A DNA stretch of 64,000 nt, taken from positions 54,452,082-54,516,081 of the forward strand of contig OU744735.1 of NCBI GenBank assembly GCA_916613615.1. The letters run 5' to 3'. The position numbers and the translations under genes were made by a program. The notes under the pieces are model-generated. The model saw nothing but the letters and a program-made list of their open reading frames with translations, made no database searches and had not been told where the DNA came from. This document shows, in pieces, positions 1-10,339 of the stretch. The first letter of the stretch is position 1. Each line of letters starts with the position of its first letter. This DNA is from Steromphala cineraria. Its lineage: Eukaryota; Mollusca; Gastropoda; Trochida; Trochidae.

Positions 1-930
1 TCTCCCTTGTCCTAGCTCCTCACTTGTGACAGCTGACGTGTCAAAGTCCATTAGGTTAATCACACTCGAGTCCTGAGTAGAAGTAGGGCTTGGTACATCC
101 TCCAATTTGACTACTTGTAACTCACATAGTATGGCACGACTAGGGATACTGATGGCTCTTGTTGTGAGGTTTGAGACGTGTACATCAACATACATCTTCT
201 GTCCACTTCCATCATATGATACCAGGGTAGGCGTAAGGTCAAGGTCATCTGGTATGTGGGATCCTGTAGTTGGATGGACAATTACATGTGTAGCATGATA
301 TGGTAGGGGCTGATCAACAAATCCTGAGATGTGGATCTCCGAGTTAGCTGGGATTATTTTGCGACCTGGCTCTGAACTCCTGACTTTACCAATAGCATAG
401 TTCCTCTTGATAAGTTCTTTCTCCCTGAGTACAATACTCCTGAAAGCTAGGTACCAAGGAGTGTGAAGTTCAGCTTGTTGGAGAAATCTGGGTCCGAACT
501 TGTCCTGGCACTGGTTGAGGTAGATAGACAAGATGTTCGTCCCGAGAGTGATAGGCACCTTCTTGTTGTAGAGACTGTCAGGCACAACTAGCAGCATAGA
601 CTGTATCTTGGTGTTAGTGCTGCCAGATCCTTCTATGTCCACAACAATGAAACCACTGTACTGTAACTGTTCTCCATCGGCGCACTCTACATGAAGTAGC
701 TGTTTAATAGGCTCTAGAGGAACGTCTGGGAAGTTCTGTCTGTAGTAGGCCTCTGCGATGGATGAAATGGTGGCTCCAGTGTCTAGTAATGCCTTGGTTT
801 CTATTCCATTAACTAAGATGTTACTCTCTGTCGGCTCTCCAACTAAGTCCGCAACTAACTGCTGATGTGTGTTGATCCTGTTTCCTAGGCCCATGGTCCG
901 CCCCTCCCCATAGGCCCTTGGTAGTTTCCC
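1..930 (-). CDS. pol: Partial pol (aspartic protease region) of an LTR retrotransposon
   Basis: Reading leftward on the minus strand, the frame stays open from the gag-pol frameshift site at 924-930 to the window edge, so pol is cut by the boundary. An in-frame ATG sits at 892-894, but entry is more likely by -1 frameshifting from gag. About 38 residues after that ATG is the motif LLDTGATIS (Asp codon at 781-783), the active-site signature of retropepsin-type proteases that process Gag-Pol. The following roughly 250 residues are typical of the linker before reverse transcriptase; RT itself would lie outside the window. The protease call is firm. The family (Ty3/gypsy-like) is inferred from the Gag type. 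Confidence 0.85.
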
Positions 931-2021
931 TGGTTCTGTCCTAGTGGCACTTGACATCCTCGCTGTATGTGTCCAGGCATTCCACACCTAAAGCATGTAG
1001 GGATGTCATCCAAAGTCTGAGGTCCTTGGAACAATCCTGGATTACTTCGACCTGTGGGGTTGCCTCGTCCTTGACCTTGACAAAAGGGCTTGGTTCCCCG
1101 TGACCTTGGAGGGCGTGTCCAGTTCCTAGGTTGCAACCAGTGTTCAGCTTGATGTTGACCTTGAGTCCATCCCTGACCTTGACAAGTGACCTGTGTTTTC
1201 TCCTCCTTGTTGTTGACTTGCTCCTTCAGCTTGATAAGTTCTGTCGACATTGACTTGAGCATCCCCTTGATTTCCTGTAGCTCACTCTGTTCATGTGGGA
1301 TGGATGACTTACTAGTGGCAGACTTCCTTGATACTGGTTGCCTCTGTCTGAGATCCTCCTCCAAGTGTCGCAGATACTTCACAAAGGCTTCCAGAGATCC
1401 CCCTTGTTCGTACCTGTGACTTGACTTGTCCTTGAGATCCACACGTAGTCCTGTCCACAAGGTGTCACGTAGCAAGTCATCCCGCTCCAGTGGCTTGACC
1501 TTTCCTAATGCTATGGCTTGATCCAAAATGTCCTCAAGTCGGCAGATCCAATCCACAACAGATTCATCCTCCCCTTGCTTGGCTGTATACAACTGTGCCA
1601 TGATGTTGTGCTCTGAATGAACTGTTCCAAAGACACTGTCCAACTTGGCAATAAGGTTCTTCAAAGGGGCATCCTTGTCGATGTGCATGATGACACGTCC
1701 TGCTTTCCCACGAAGAGACTTGTGTACAGCATCCATGACATCTTGATCCGAGTATCTTGTGCGTAGACATGTAAGCTGGTGCTTCCATTGGTCGTACTCA
1801 ATGTCTCCTTTCCTGTCTCCAGAGAAATAGGGAAGCTGTGGCGACTTAGCAAGGGTAACTGTGGGAGGGATAGAAGGTTTGGATTCCTGGGCGCTGACTG
1901 ATGACATCCACTGTAGTAAATCATGGGGTGTGTTAGCTTTAGGCTTTAATTCTAGTTTATTGAGGTTAGCCACAAGTAGCTTCACTTCCTCATCGGTCAT
2001 ATCTGATGACGCCATCTCCAA
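885..2021 (-). CDS. gag: Gag polyprotein of an LTR retrotransposon (PNMA/Ty3-like, one CCHC knuckle)
   Basis: A 378-residue ORF. Residues about 60-230 resemble the capsid-like retrotransposon Gag domain found in Ty3/gypsy elements and in PNMA-type domesticated Gags (start YFSGDRKGDIEYDQWK). Residues about 245-275 are charged and probably coiled coil. A Gln/Gly/Arg-rich tail carries one CCHC zinc knuckle, CFRCGMPGHIQRGC, at about 343-356, for RNA binding. The next frame encodes a protease, so this is a retroelement gag rather than a domesticated host gene. The start chosen is the first ATG (codon ending at 2021). The TAG stop overlaps the pol frame, and a slippery heptamer lies 37 nt upstream of it. 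No LTR or primer site was recognised to the right. Confidence 0.85.
   Translation of the reverse strand: MEMASSDMTDEEVKLLVANLNKLELKPKANTPHDLLQWMSSVSAQESKPSIPPTVTLAKSPQLPYFSGDRKGDIEYDQWKHQLTCLRTRYSDQDVMDAVHKSLRGKAGRVIMHIDKDAPLKNLIAKLDSVFGTVHSEHNIMAQLYTAKQGEDESVVDWICRLEDILDQAIALGKVKPLERDDLLRDTLWTGLRVDLKDKSSHRYEQGGSLEAFVKYLRHLEEDLRQRQPVSRKSATSKSSIPHEQSELQEIKGMLKSMSTELIKLKEQVNNKEEKTQVTCQGQGWTQGQHQAEHWLQPRNWTRPPRSRGTKPFCQGQGRGNPTGRSNPGLFQGPQTLDDIPTCFRCGMPGHIQRGCQVPLGQNQGNYQGPMGRGGPWA
888..930 (-). promoter_or_regulatory. Predicted -1 ribosomal frameshift signal, element 1 gag-pol
   Basis: On the minus strand the gag codons CAG GGA AAC contain the slippery heptamer G GGA AAC (924-930). A 7-nt spacer, TACCAAG, follows, then a 9-bp hairpin: arm GGCCTATGG (908-916), an 11-nt loop, and arm CCATGGGCC (888-896) with one G-U pair. 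A -1 shift leads straight into the open pol frame. This matches the known layout of retroviral frameshift sites; activity is inferred. Confidence 0.75.
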
Positions 2022-3906
2022 GAATATGAATTACACACAACACAATCCTTGAAGAATGAAACACAGAAGTAATGTGCACAAAAAGCACCTAAGAATACAC
2101 AACACTTGTCTTGAGTGAATAAGTAATAGGTAACACACAAAGGTCTTGAAAAAATGCACAACACAACTTGAAATATGTTATGCAAAACAAAACGCGATCT
2201 CGGCACACGATGGAAATTTCCGCGACGGAAACTTAAAGTTAATTATTAAGAGTTAAATGTAATATTAAATTATTTATAATATGGGTGTTAACCCTTAATG
2301 AGTTGAAGTTAAATATTTATATATACCTTACATGTTTAGATTGGTTTAATGTGCTTAACTAAATTGTAACTAATGCAGATAAGTAAAGTGCAGGTGTACG
2401 CGCGCAGGGGCTGATGGGATAATATCCTACATGATGAGATGAATAATACCCAGAAATATGACTAAGAAAATGAAGAATTGAGAACCACACAACACAACAA
2501 CAAAGCAAGCAACCCTTACATACCTAAATGAATAAGGAATGAATGCAATGAATGAATGAAATGAATGAACTCAACACAGACCCTATAACCAAACCACAAA
2601 GAAACCTACATTGCAATAAACCTAACTATGAACACAACACAACTTACCTAACCTAACTTATGGATTTATTTGATTACTAACTAGAATAAATTAATTCATA
2701 ATGGATAGATTAAGTAGTTGATTTTACTAACTACCTAATGCTAACTAACTAACTAATTGATAAATAAAAAGAGAATTAAGCAGTTGATTTTACTAACTAC
2801 TTAATTACTAACTAACTAACTAATACACATTCATACACACAAACGCATCATGGTTGTATAATGTAGCTGTAGATAAATACTAATAAATACTTAAGTGAAT
2901 CTTAACTAAGGCAAGGCAATGATGAAATATCAAAATGTAAACAAAGTGTTAGTACGTACACAACGCTAGCTCCGGAGCAATTAACTAAGGGGTACCCACA
3001 TGAAAACACAATAAAGGCAACATCATGTATATAAATGCAAAGCAATGGTCAATGAAAGAGCAATATACACATATTCATATTCACATAATAAGCAAAGTCA
3101 AATGTAAACATATCACATGAAGGTCAAGGTCACAAGAATCCAAGGTCACAGAAGTGTCCATATCTGAGGGTCACACAAGTGTCCATATGTTGAGGCATGT
3201 CAAAAGTTGATACACATATCTGAATCATGATTACGGAGTCACATATACATATCCATGGAAGAAATAAACGAAGTGTCCAAATGAAGGTCACAGTTCACAT
3301 AATATTATGTACATGTACATGGGCAATATCATAGTCTATTCACCATACATCGAAGATTGGGGTAGCGTAGTAAAGTAACCACAAAGCCGCTGGGGTGTGA
3401 ATCGTACATGGACTTTATTCCCAATGTATGCATGGTAAGATAGAGAAGAGACAGCCAGGTTGGTATGACCTGAACTGTAGCGCATACAGTGCCATAGGGA
3501 ATGGTGGTTGTCTACATCATCTTGTCATTAAAAGAATAAACACATCCAGATCACCATGATCTCGATCCAAACGAATATTAACACAAATCACAACATGACC
3601 GACAAAACAGCATAAGAGACTGATCAAGAGATATACAAGATCTAACCCTTTAAAGATAATACTACGCTTGGGTGAACCTAGAACAATAGGAGTTACAGGG
3701 GCTAAGCATGGGACGCGCTTGGGTAGAGATTGCAGTGAGAAAAGCATGCAGTGAAAGTTAGTAATGCTGACCTAAGATTAAATTGAAGTTTAAGAGAGGT
3801 ATGGTGGTAATATAAAATGTTTAATATAAAATAATGATTAAAATAGTTTAGCTTAGTTTATCTAATGAGAATGTATTTCTCATCAATGCAAAACAAACTA
3901 ATATAT
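2022..3906. other. AT-rich stretch upstream of element 1 gag; no gene seen
   Basis: This should hold the leader and 5' LTR of the left-hand retrotransposon, but I could find neither a convincing primer-binding site nor LTR ends. It has short local repeats: GAATGAAT-type runs near 2540, a roughly 70-bp imperfect direct repeat near 2700-2825 built on CTAACTAACTAA, and GGTCAC-rich short repeats at 3120-3300. No supported ORF was found. Confidence 0.5.
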
Positions 3907-5376
3907 TGTAATAGTTCGAGTTTGGAGGTCGGGTGACTTTGCGTTGTGTGATTCTTAAGTTGTTAATTGGCCTTGACCTCCAAACTCATTCCATTACTCC
4001 CAGTTGTTTCTTAGATAAAGCAGGATGAATGACAAACAGGAAAAGTTTAAATTATAATGTTTATTCAAAAAGTAACCAAAGAAAAACGATTTAACAACTC
4101 CAAAAGATGGCAGATTCACATCATGGACGAGGTTCCAGTCTTCCACGTGGTAGGTCGCAACCTGGGGTCACAGCAAAGGTTCCGACTTCAGAATGACACT
4201 TCAGCAGTAAACAAACGTAACCTCCGTCAATTACATCTGACCTCGAGACATCAGCAAAGTGTATAACTTCACTTGAACTTATTTACAAACTCAGAAACGT
4301 AGCGGCAAACATTAAGCAGACAAAACCACTAATATAAAATGAGATTAAACTGAATCAAAGCAAAGTGTATAACTTCACTTGAATTTATTCCACAAACTCA
4401 GAAACGTAGCGGCAAACATTATGCAAATGAAACCACTAAATACGAACTCGGACTTTATGGCAGCAAAGTACAACTGTACTTGATCTAAATCACAAACTCA
4501 GAAAGCTAGCGGCAAACATTATACAAATGAAACCACTAAATACGAACTCGGACTTTATGGCAGCAAAGTACAACTGTACTTGATCTAAATCACAAACTCA
4601 GAAAGCTAGCGGCAAACATTATACAAATGAAAGCACTGGATACGAACTCGGACTGAACGACAGCAAAGTATGTAACTTTGCTTGAACTATATCACAAACT
4701 TTACAACTAGTGGCAAACACTATGCAAATGAAGCCACTAATACTCACTCAACTACTTTGAACTATAAGAAAATACATTTACAAACTGAAAAGTATACTTA
4801 TCCCTATTTCTTTCCTATCACTAATCTTTCTCTAAACAAACACAAGAGAAATAGACCCACCCCGCCGGCTAAGAAATGGATCTACCCCTCCCGTCTAACC
4901 TTATAAATATATAACTAACTAAAAGCTTTATTATCTTAATTCATATTGAAATTAGGGCCGCTCTGTAAACAGAACGTACAGCTCTGAGAACAGAACTTGG
5001 CGGCGTGCTTAGAGCCTCACCTCGATCAGCTGGCTGATCGTCCAGACTGACGAATTACCCGCGCTACAGCGCTTAAATACCCCTCCGTAGTGAGTACCCG
5101 GATCACCAAAGAAAGGAGGACAGCGATTGGCCAGCAACCCAGCCTCCCAACCAATCCGAGCGCTCCTAGTAAACAGCTACGGATGGTGCTAAAACATGGC
5201 TACCACAACACAAGTGGACTGACTGACGACCTAGGATAGATTCAAATACTCACTAACGGAACAAGGGATATATAACACACTATTACTAAAGTAAGTAGCG
5301 ATAAAACATCGAGCCGCACATGAAAACCAAACAAATGTCATAACCATTAGTAGTGTAGAAACTCACTTTTACCACA
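3907..5376 (-). repeat. 3' LTR of the Ty3/gypsy element
   Basis: Begins TGTGGTAAAA and ends CTATTACA on the minus strand. It matches 11810-13279 at a constant offset of 7903; by eye I noticed one difference (A at 4589, G at 12492). It contains five tandem units of about 100-106 bp (4253-4740), a TATA-like ATATATTTATAA near 4902-4912, and an AATAAA (minus strand) near 4060 that could be the polyadenylation signal. Confidence 0.95.
4253..4760 (-). repeat. Tandem repeats of about 100 bp inside the LTR (U5-proximal half)
   Basis: Five units begin with AGCAAAGT on the plus strand at 4253, 4359, 4462, 4562 and 4662. They share GGCAAACATT and a following ATGCAAAT or ATACAAAT (4421-4428, 4722-4729 and degenerate copies). 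The same block is in the other LTR at +7903. ATGCAAAT equals the POU/octamer consensus; any enhancer role is inference. Confidence 0.8.
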
Positions 5377-5388
5377 CTCCTCCCCCCT
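5377..5388 (-). other. Polypurine tract of the Ty3/gypsy element
   Basis: Directly against the inner edge of the 3' LTR the minus strand reads AGGGGGGAGGAG. This is the expected position and composition for the plus-strand DNA primer in reverse transcription. Confidence 0.9.
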
Positions 5389-5548
5389 GAAGATTAAAGT
5401 TATTCTAACTTTATCTTAAAATAATGATCACTCAAACATGATTCAAGTCCTCCAGCTTTAATAGAAAATAAATATTAACAAGGAAAATCAAAATTTAACA
5501 TAAAAAAAATATGAGGAATAACAAAGTTTTTTTTTTTCTTTTTCAGGA

Positions 5549-6010
5549 TCAGGGCCCCTCCAACCATTCGATCTCCTCCTGATTCTCCTCCTCTCTACTA
5601 CGACGGCGAGACGGAAGTCGTCGCCTGGCTTCTTTGGCAAGTTCTCTGGCGGCCAGTCGTTCCGGTGTGAGTCCCTCTTGAGGTGGACGAGGAGGAAGAA
5701 CATCGGAAGGGTCCCTGAAGTCCCTGTTCCTTCTCCTGTCTACAACCACATGCCCAGGCGGACGATGTTGACGAACATGCTGGTTGCTTCGTCGTCTAGT
5801 TTTAGAGGTGGAACCACAAGTGGAACACGTATAAATAGGGACTTCCTTCCGATGGTACCGATACCAGTGGGCCATGTAACTACGGAAGGAATGGTACACA
5901 GTCTCGTCGCAGGACGGAACTTGACAGGCCATTCCCCGTGTCGGCCAGGGTTCCCTAGCATAAACTTCTTGAAACTCCGCAAGTTCGTTGCTATCGACTT
6001 TAAAATCCAT
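5549..6010 (-). CDS. Accessory ORF3: two-finger C2H2 zinc-finger protein of the Ty3/gypsy element
   Basis: A 153-residue ORF between the pol stop and the 3' LTR, where some elements carry env. Residues 29-53 form one C2H2 finger (C29, C34, H48, H53; C-x4-C-x13-H-x4-H). Residues 62-82 form a canonical second finger (C62, C65, H78, H82; C-x2-C-x12-H-x3-H). The tail is Arg-rich with an acidic end. There is no signal peptide or membrane segment, so it is not an envelope. The start is about 200 nt after the pol stop, so expression would need splicing, reinitiation or its own promoter. Nucleic-acid binding is likely from the fingers; the role in the element's life cycle is unknown. An acquired host finger is possible. 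Confidence 0.7.
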   Translation of the reverse strand: MDFKVDSNELAEFQEVYAREPWPTRGMACQVPSCDETVYHSFRSYMAHWYRYHRKEVPIYTCSTCGSTSKTRRRSNQHVRQHRPPGHVVVDRRRNRDFRDPSDVLPPRPPQEGLTPERLAARELAKEARRRLPSRRRSREEENQEEIEWLEGP

Positions 6011-6208
6011 TCTGCAAATAAAATTAAGGACCGGTGTAACTCTAACTTACAATACCTTATGTACTTCCAAGCCGGCAACCTAGAATCCCCTTGAACTACC
6101 ACTACTGCCTAAAACCCTCCACCTACTCGAACTTGTGAATCATTAAAACAAAACCAAAGTATATACAATTGAGTCTGGACAACAGCTTTCCTAACTAATC
6201 TAATTCAC

Positions 6209-9200
6209 CTAAGGAGAATACGTCTGCCTGGGCCGTATAGTGCGACCATATCGACTGGTTGGAAAATCGTCTTGACAATCCTTATTTCCAGAGGCGTCCA
6301 AAAGTAGGTCATCAACATCCAGGTCAACCCCAGAAGCGCCCTGTGACACAACCTCATCTGAATCTGACAACTCTTCCGGCAGTAACCAATTCTTTGGAGC
6401 ATGCTCACCCTCATAAGGTTTGAGTTGATCTACATGTACACTGATTATCCTAGATCCTGCCGCTCGCTGAATCCGATACACCAAAGAAGTGAGTCTCTCA
6501 ACAACCAAGAATGGACCTGTCCACCCTAGGCCCAATTTCTTACCCGCCACTGGAGGATACCACCACCAAACCCAATTTCCAACTTCAAACTCCCTAACTC
6601 TGAGTTTTGTGTCGTAATTACGTTTTTGGGACTGGGCAGCCGACGCTAAATGCTGATTCGCAAACTCGAAACTTTCCTGCATCGATTCCTGAAGCCAATT
6701 CACATATTCTACAGTACACTGTGGAGAACTGGAATTTGAGGGACTACATACCATAACATCCAACGGACAAAGGATCTCCCTTCCCAACATCAACAGATTA
6801 GGTGAACACTTAGTACTCTTATGCGTCCCTGACCGATACGCCATCATGAGGAAAGGCAACTGATCATCCCAATCAAGTTTCTGCTGATCTACGAAAACAG
6901 ACAACATCTGACGTAATGTACGATTAAACCTTTCCACTAATCCGTCGGACTGAGGGTGATATGGAGTCGTACGTGTTTTGTGAACCCCTAACAGTTTACA
7001 AACTTCCTTGAACAACTCTGACTCAAACTCCCTGCCCTGATCAGTATGGATCTGCTGAGGACACCCAAAACGGCAGAAAACCTCTGTGACTACCTTGTCA
7101 GCAACAGTAAGAGCAGTATGATCCTTTACGGCAAAGGTTTCCTTCCACTTAGTGTAGTAATCGCCCACCACAATGATGTACTCATTACCATTCCTGGAAA
7201 CGGGTAGTGGCCCGACTATATCAATAGCTACACACTCGAGTGGAGCTCTAACCACGAACTGGCGCAAGGGTGACTTCCCATGACCTGGTCCCGGCTTACA
7301 TCTAGCACATAACTCGCACGATTGACACCATCGTTTGACAGAGTCTGACATGCCTGGCCAATAAAACCGTTGACGAATAGAATCATAAGTCCTTTCCCTC
7401 CCAAAATGCCCAGCTGTCCGTTGTTTGTGTAAATACTCAAAGACCGTATCCCTGATTTCCTTTGGGGCTACTAACTGGTTCAAAATGCCCTTCTCTGTCT
7501 TGTATTTACGATAAAGTAGCCCATTCTGCAGAAACAAAAGGTCCCACTGTCCCCACAAACTTTTTGACTCTGAACTCAAATTGACAATTTCTACCTTCCC
7601 TGGTTTGACTGCCGATTCTAACAGTTTCTCAAATATCGGACCAATATGCCTATCTTTGCGTTGTAAGTCTATCAACTCCTGATTTGTCCACACATCAAGC
7701 CAATTTGGAAGACGGCCCTCTTCCTGGTGAACAGATCCTCCCGACACCTCCTGACCTACACCTACAGACACCGAAGAAACAGCAGAAGAGGTAGAAAACT
7801 GTATAGAGCTTTCTTGGTCCCTAACTTTCTCAAGGGGCACAACCACTGAAGGGGCACATTCCTTACAATTATCATTGCCACATTTCCTAAGTATCTTTCT
7901 GGACATACCATCCGCGTTGCGGTGCTTCGTACCTGGACGATAACGAATCTCGAAATCATACGTTTCGACAACGCTCAACCACCTGGCCAACATACCCTCC
8001 GGATCTTTGAAGTTCCTAAGCCAAATAAGTGGTGCATGGTCAGTACGAAGCAAAAACTTCTGTCCATACAGATAATGCCGAAAGTGTCTCAGGAAATATA
8101 CAACTGCCAATAACTCACGCCTGGTCGTACAATAATTTTGTTGAGCCCTGTTAAGTACCTTACTGCCATACGCAATAACTACCTCCTGCTTGTTCTGAAC
8201 CTGCGAGAGTACAGCACCAATTCCGTTTGCACTAGCATCCGTATCCAGAATGTATGTACCACCATCATCAGGGAAAGCAAGAATTGGGGAGCTAAGTAAA
8301 CACTTCTTCAAAGCCAAAAATGCCTGTTCACACTCAATACCCCATTGAAACAAAACTTTCTTCCTTGTCAACCTTATGAGAGGAAATGCTACTTCTGAAA
8401 AGTTTTGGATGAAATGCCGATAATACCCAACTAGCCCAAGGAAGCTACGGACTTCAGAACTATTGGTAGGACGTGGCCATGTATCAACGGCCTCAGTCTT
8501 GCTAGGATCACAAGCTACCCCCTCCTTGGACACAACATGACCCAAATAGGCTACTTCAGTTTGGAACAATGAACACTTCTTTGGCTTAAGTTTTAACTTA
8601 GCTTGACGGAGTTGAGTGAACACTAGCCTCAGGTTGAATAGAGCAGTGGAAAAATCATGACCAAAAACAATCACGTCATCAAGATAGCATAAACACTTCT
8701 TCCACCTTAATGGCCCTAACACCTTATCCATCAGGCGCTCAAACGTTGCAGGAGCATTCGTCAACCCAAACGGCATAACATTGAAGTGGTACAACCCCAT
8801 GTGTGTAGTGAAGGCAGTTTTATACTTATCAGTAGGGTTCATCTTCACCTGCCAATAACCACTAGCCAGGTCGAGTGTAGAAAACCATCTTGCCCCGCCT
8901 AACGTTTCTAACATCTCGCCTATCCTTGGAAGAGGGTAGGCATCCTTAAGAGTGACAGCATTCAAGCGGCGAAAGTCCACACAGAACCTAACACTTCCAT
9001 CCTTTTTTTCTACCAAACATACTGGAGCAGACCACGGACTATTGCTAGGTTCTACAATTCCCTGACTGAGCATTTTGTCTACTTCTTCCTCAACCACTTT
9101 TTTCCTAGCAAGAGGAGCTCTACGGCATGGTAACTTAATTGGTGGGGAACCCCCGGTATCTATACTGTGAGTAGTAACGTCAGTCTGACCAATAACACCA

Positions 9201-10339
9201 TCCTCTCCTACAAACACATCACTAAAGTCACTCACCAAAGTGGCTACAGCCTGTCTCTGATCTAAAGTAAGCTCGTTTGAGCTCTCATCAACCAACTTCT
9301 GCAAATGAGGTGGTAATTGGACGGTTGCTCGATGTTCTCGACATATGTCCTCCTCTACCACGAAATTGTCCACAGCACTAACTGTACCAAGTACTGAATC
9401 CGATGACAAGTTGATCCCCTTATCACTAATGTTAAGGACAGAGACTACCATAGTGTCAGACTTTGGGTCAACTAACGTTCTGGCAACCAACAACCCTTGC
9501 CTCTTCCAAGTCAAATTAGGTTCCACTAGCCCACAGGTACTAGCTATTGTCCTATCCGCTCTACATTCCAGGAATGCCTCCGACTGGGCAGGTACCTTAG
9601 TCTTCTCCATAAGCCTAATTCTAGAGCAAGTAACACTTGTGAGCTTAAAGAGTTTAACCTTCCCTTCTGGAAAATCTAACATCTGGCGCCGGATCAGAAT
9701 ATCTGCATTCTTGTCCTCCAGGAAATCTAAGCCTAAAATTCCAGGGACCTGTTCTAAATCAGCAACGATGAACTCATGTCTGAACCTAAACCGACTGACT
9801 TTGAACTCTAGCTCAAACTTGCCATAGACAGTTAACGGCTTCCCTTCAACTGACAAAAGTACCAAATCTACCTCCCCAAGGATATCTTGTCGGAACCCCA
9901 GCCTGATGAAATCAGATTGCCTGAGGAAAGAAATTGGAGACCCTGTGTCTATCAACATATTATTCCTACCAGACATAATATTAGCATCCAAATAGAGGCA
10001 TCCCTTGTCCACACCGACATTCCCAATACTGAGTTTGACCACCTTTTTCGGGGGAGAGCTAACGTCCACTAGTTCAACGAGAGACTTCGGAGATGACTTA
10101 TTACCCTGCTCCATCACCGGATGATCACTAGGCTTAGGACAACTATTACCAGTTGGTTCCACTGAAGACTTAGGGGGTTCATCAACAACTGAGCCTACTG
10201 CCATCTGAGAAGAATTGTCACTAGGTAGCGCGACCGACAAGGTGGAAGAGTGTTTCTCCTCCTCTTGGCCAACAACTGGACATACAGTCAAGTGAGAGGC
10301 TGAGTTCCTGGCCGCAAACTCAGCCTGAACTAGTTTCCC
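6209..10339 (-). CDS. pol: Pol polyprotein of the Ty3/gypsy element (PR-RT-RNase H-IN)
   Basis: Open from the frameshift site at 10333-10339 to the stop at 6209. Positions are counted from the TTG codon at 10291, which gives 1360 residues. Protease: DTGS at 115-118. Reverse transcriptase: about 385-570, with FSTLDLASGYWQ and the catalytic YLDD at 536-539. RNase H: about 680-790 (DTDASANGIGAVL). Integrase zinc domain: H955, H962, C989, C992. Integrase core: DDE triad D1024, D1084, E1120. A GPF/Y-type motif (GWTGPF) lies at about 1256-1261; no chromodomain is evident. The enzymes copy the element RNA into DNA and insert it. All catalytic residues inspected are present and there is no internal stop. 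Confidence 0.95.
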   Translation of the reverse strand, partial: GKLVQAEFAARNSASHLTVCPVVGQEEEKHSSTLSVALPSDNSSQMAVGSVVDEPPKSSVEPTGNSCPKPSDHPVMEQGNKSSPKSLVELVDVSSPPKKVVKLSIGNVGVDKGCLYLDANIMSGRNNMLIDTGSPISFLRQSDFIRLGFRQDILGEVDLVLLSVEGKPLTVYGKFELEFKVSRFRFRHEFIVADLEQVPGILGLDFLEDKNADILIRRQMLDFPEGKVKLFKLTSVTCSRIRLMEKTKVPAQSEAFLECRADRTIASTCGLVEPNLTWKRQGLLVARTLVDPKSDTMVVSVLNISDKGINLSSDSVLGTVSAVDNFVVEEDICREHRATVQLPPHLQKLVDESSNELTLDQRQAVATLVSDFSDVFVGEDGVIGQTDVTTHSIDTGGSPPIKLPCRRAPLARKKVVEEEVDKMLSQGIVEPSNSPWSAPVCLVEKKDGSVRFCVDFRRLNAVTLKDAYPLPRIGEMLETLGGARWFSTLDLASGYWQVKMNPTDKYKTAFTTHMGLYHFNVMPFGLTNAPATFERLMDKVLGPLRWKKCLCYLDDVIVFGHDFSTALFNLRLVFTQLRQAKLKLKPKKCSLFQTEVAYLGHVVSKEGVACDPSKTEAVDTWPRPTNSSEVRSFLGLVGYYRHFIQNFSEVAFPLIRLTRKKVLFQWGIECEQAFLALKKCLLSSPILAFPDDGGTYILDTDASANGIGAVLSQVQNKQEVVIAYGSKVLNRAQQNYCTTRRELLAVVYFLRHFRHYLYGQKFLLRTDHAPLIWLRNFKDPEGMLARWLSVVETYDFEIRYRPGTKHRNADGMSRKILRKCGNDNCKECAPSVVVPLEKVRDQESSIQFSTSSAVSSVSVGVGQEVSGGSVHQEEGRLPNWLDVWTNQELIDLQRKDRHIGPIFEKLLESAVKPGKVEIVNLSSESKSLWGQWDLLFLQNGLLYRKYKTEKGILNQLVAPKEIRDTVFEYLHKQRTAGHFGRERTYDSIRQRFYWPGMSDSVKRWCQSCELCARCKPGPGHGKSPLRQFVVRAPLECVAIDIVGPLPVSRNGNEYIIVVGDYYTKWKETFAVKDHTALTVADKVVTEVFCRFGCPQQIHTDQGREFESELFKEVCKLLGVHKTRTTPYHPQSDGLVERFNRTLRQMLSVFVDQQKLDWDDQLPFLMMAYRSGTHKSTKCSPNLLMLGREILCPLDVMVCSPSNSSSPQCTVEYVNWLQESMQESFEFANQHLASAAQSQKRNYDTKLRVREFEVGNWVWWWYPPVAGKKLGLGWTGPFLVVERLTSLVYRIQRAAGSRIISVHVDQLKPYEGEHAPKNWLLPEELSDSDEVVSQGASGVDLDVDDLLLDASGNKDCQDDFPTSRYGRTIRPRQTYSP
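10297..10339 (-). promoter_or_regulatory. Predicted -1 ribosomal frameshift signal, Ty3/gypsy gag-pol
   Basis: The gag frame ends TTG GGA AAC TAG, containing the slippery heptamer G GGA AAC (10333-10339) immediately before the stop codon. After the 6-nt spacer TAGTTC comes a perfect 10-bp hairpin: AGGCTGAGTT (10317-10326), a 10-nt loop, AACTCAGCCT (10297-10306). The -1 frame reads on into pol without a stop. Confidence 0.85.

Noticed and set aside
885..2021. Domesticated PNMA/Arc-like host gene
   Set aside because: A frameshift signal and a protease frame follow, as in an ordinary retrotransposon.
5678..6094. 138-codon plus-strand frame opposite ORF3
   Set aside because: Antisense to the zinc-finger ORF, no recognisable domain, against the element's transcription direction.
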